Positions 8,151 through 8,504 of a stretch of 8,504 nt of DNA are shown here, in pieces. The position numbers were made by a program, and so were the translations under genes. The stretch's first letter is position 1. Every line of letters begins with the position of its first letter. The stretch is from contig CAYRNB010000110.1 in NCBI GenBank assembly GCA_964425315.1, positions 1-8,504 on the forward strand, given 5' to 3'. This DNA is from Rhodoblastus sp964425315 (lineage in GTDB: Bacteria; Pseudomonadota; Alphaproteobacteria; Rhizobiales; Beijerinckiaceae). The notes under the pieces were generated by a model. It saw nothing but the letters and a program-made list of their open reading frames with translations, was not told the DNA's origin and did no database searches.

Positions 8151-8180
8151 AAGATACACACCTCTGCGAGCCGTTAGCAA
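8151..8180 (-). promoter_or_regulatory. possible sigma70-type promoter of the PLD-like gene
   Basis: On the minus strand a -35-like TTGCTA (8180-8175) and a -10-like TATCTT (8156-8151) are separated by 18 bp. Each matches the consensus at 4 of 6 positions. Transcription would begin about 30 nt before the ATG at 8114. Its position supports the shorter start for the PLD-like gene, because it would lie inside the extended reading frame that begins at 8255. Confidence 0.3.
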
Positions 8181-8201
8181 TCGTGCTCGCTGCGGCCAAA
8201 T

Positions 8202-8236
8202 CCTGGCAACCTGGCAACCTGGCGGTTGCGGCAACC
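8202..8236. repeat. cluster of four GCAACC half-sites upstream of the PLD-like gene
   Basis: CCTGGCAA is repeated in tandem at 8202-8209 and 8210-8217, with a partial third unit CCTGGCGG at 8218-8225. GCAACC therefore occurs at 8206-8211, 8214-8219 and 8231-8236, and in inverted form (GGTTGC) at 8224-8229. The last two form the palindrome GGTTGC-G-GCAACC. The cluster sits about 22 bp upstream of the proposed -35 box, where an activator or cooperative repressor would bind. The binding protein is unknown. Confidence 0.5.
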
Positions 8237-8307
8237 CTAAATTTTCAGGCCGCAACTAGCGACAAATGGCGGCGTCCGCCCGCGATCGCTTGAAAAGCTG
8301 ACCAGAA

Positions 8308-8341
8308 GGTACCTAGTAGTCAAAATCTGACGTTTGGTACC
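8308..8341. repeat. two-tier inverted repeat bounded by GGTACC
   Basis: GGTACC occurs at 8308-8313 and 8336-8341 and is its own reverse complement, so the two copies can pair. Inside them GTCA (8319-8322) pairs with TGAC (8328-8331) around a 5-base loop. The two tiers share almost the same centre (about 8325). As RNA it would form a hairpin with an internal loop of 5 and 4 bases; as DNA it could be a protein site. Function unknown. Confidence 0.45.
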
Positions 8342-8362
8342 CTCGGGCGACGGCAGGAATCG

Positions 8363-8389
8363 GCTCGAACGGGTCATTCGAGCTTTTTT
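8363..8389 (+). terminator. intrinsic terminator on the plus strand
   Basis: GCTCGAA (8363-8369) pairs perfectly with TTCGAGC (8377-8383) around a 7-base loop, and six T residues follow directly (8384-8389). This is a textbook rho-independent terminator for plus-strand transcription. On the minus strand the hairpin is followed by CGATTCC, so it would not terminate there. No plus-strand protein gene precedes it, which suggests a short non-coding or leader transcript. Confidence 0.6.
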
Positions 8390-8432
8390 GGCAATGGCCG
8401 GAGCAATGTCGTCAGCGGACTTTCCCCGCTTC

Positions 8433-8437
8433 GGAGG
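8433..8437 (+). promoter_or_regulatory. Shine-Dalgarno-like GGAGG before frames leaving the window
   Basis: GGAGG is followed by an ATG at 8439 (1 nt away, too close) and a GTG at 8449 (11 nt away, rather far). Both frames stay open to the window end, for 22 and 18 codons. This may be the start of a rightward gene cut by the window edge, but the fragments are too short to judge or identify. Confidence 0.2.
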
Positions 8438-8504
8438 AATGCGTAATCGTGACCCTTGGGCGACTTTGCCGACTGGCCAAGACACGGTGGGCGACATTTA
8501 TCCC

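Noticed and set aside
8115..8255. 47-residue N-terminal extension of the PLD-like protein from a TTG at 8255
   Set aside because: The TTG immediately follows an in-frame stop, the extra residues are Pro/Arg-rich, and the stretch overlaps the GCAACC cluster and a promoter-like sequence. The ATG at 8114 is preferred.
8336..8384. Minus-strand stretch with TTCGAGC and a GGTACCA end that suggests a tRNA 3' end
   Set aside because: The presumed T-arm strands on either side of TTCGAGC do not pair and no acceptor partner exists. The TTCGAGC belongs to the terminator hairpin instead.
8237..8497. 86-residue minus-strand open frame at the right edge
   Set aside because: It covers the GGTACC inverted repeat and the plus-strand terminator hairpin, has no recognisable domain and no clear ribosome site. 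A short real gene cannot be fully excluded.
1..8504. CRISPR array, rRNA or insertion sequence
   Set aside because: No regularly spaced repeats with unique spacers, no conserved rRNA sequence, and no transposase-like reading frame were seen.

Overview
The window looks like part of an accessory (defence-type) locus from a GC-rich proteobacterium. The reasons are the long open frames with G/C-rich third codon positions, antisense shadow frames on the opposite strand, and a tRNA 3' end with an encoded CCA. The exact class cannot be settled from the sequence.

Left edge (1-322): a 3' half of a tRNA-Thr(TGU) gene at about 26-72 runs from the anticodon loop through the T-arm to CCA, but no tRNA 5' half precedes it. 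This is the usual footprint of a tyrosine-recombinase element integrated into a tRNA gene (a duplicated att core). It is followed by a short cluster of TAGCCAC/GTGGC repeats and about 170 bp with no convincing gene.

Centre (323-4663, minus strand): a 1446-residue protein with an HNH-like zinc domain at the N-terminus, a NACHT/STAND-type P-loop NTPase module, a winged-helix-like linker and a helical C-terminus of about 950 residues. This is the architecture of antiviral STAND (Avs / bacterial NLR-like) defence proteins: a nuclease-type effector, a switch ATPase and a long sensor.

Right (4761-8114, minus strand): a protein of about 1117 residues carrying one phospholipase-D-like half-site (HxR version of the HKD motif). 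It resembles, from memory, the poorly characterised VPA1262 family. It lies 97 bp upstream of the STAND gene on the same strand, so the order of transcription is PLD-like gene, then HNH-STAND gene. The gap holds a small palindrome and a possible leaderless promoter, so the second gene may also be expressed alone.

Right edge (8115-8504): a compact regulatory region. From the PLD-like gene outward it holds a plausible promoter, a cluster of four GCAACC half-sites, a two-tier inverted repeat bounded by GGTACC, a good plus-strand intrinsic terminator, and a Shine-Dalgarno-like GGAGG before open frames that run off the window. No complete gene is evident here.

The most interesting hypothesis is that the two large minus-strand genes form a two-component anti-phage module, one PLD-like and one HNH-STAND, sitting next to a tRNA-Thr integration scar.
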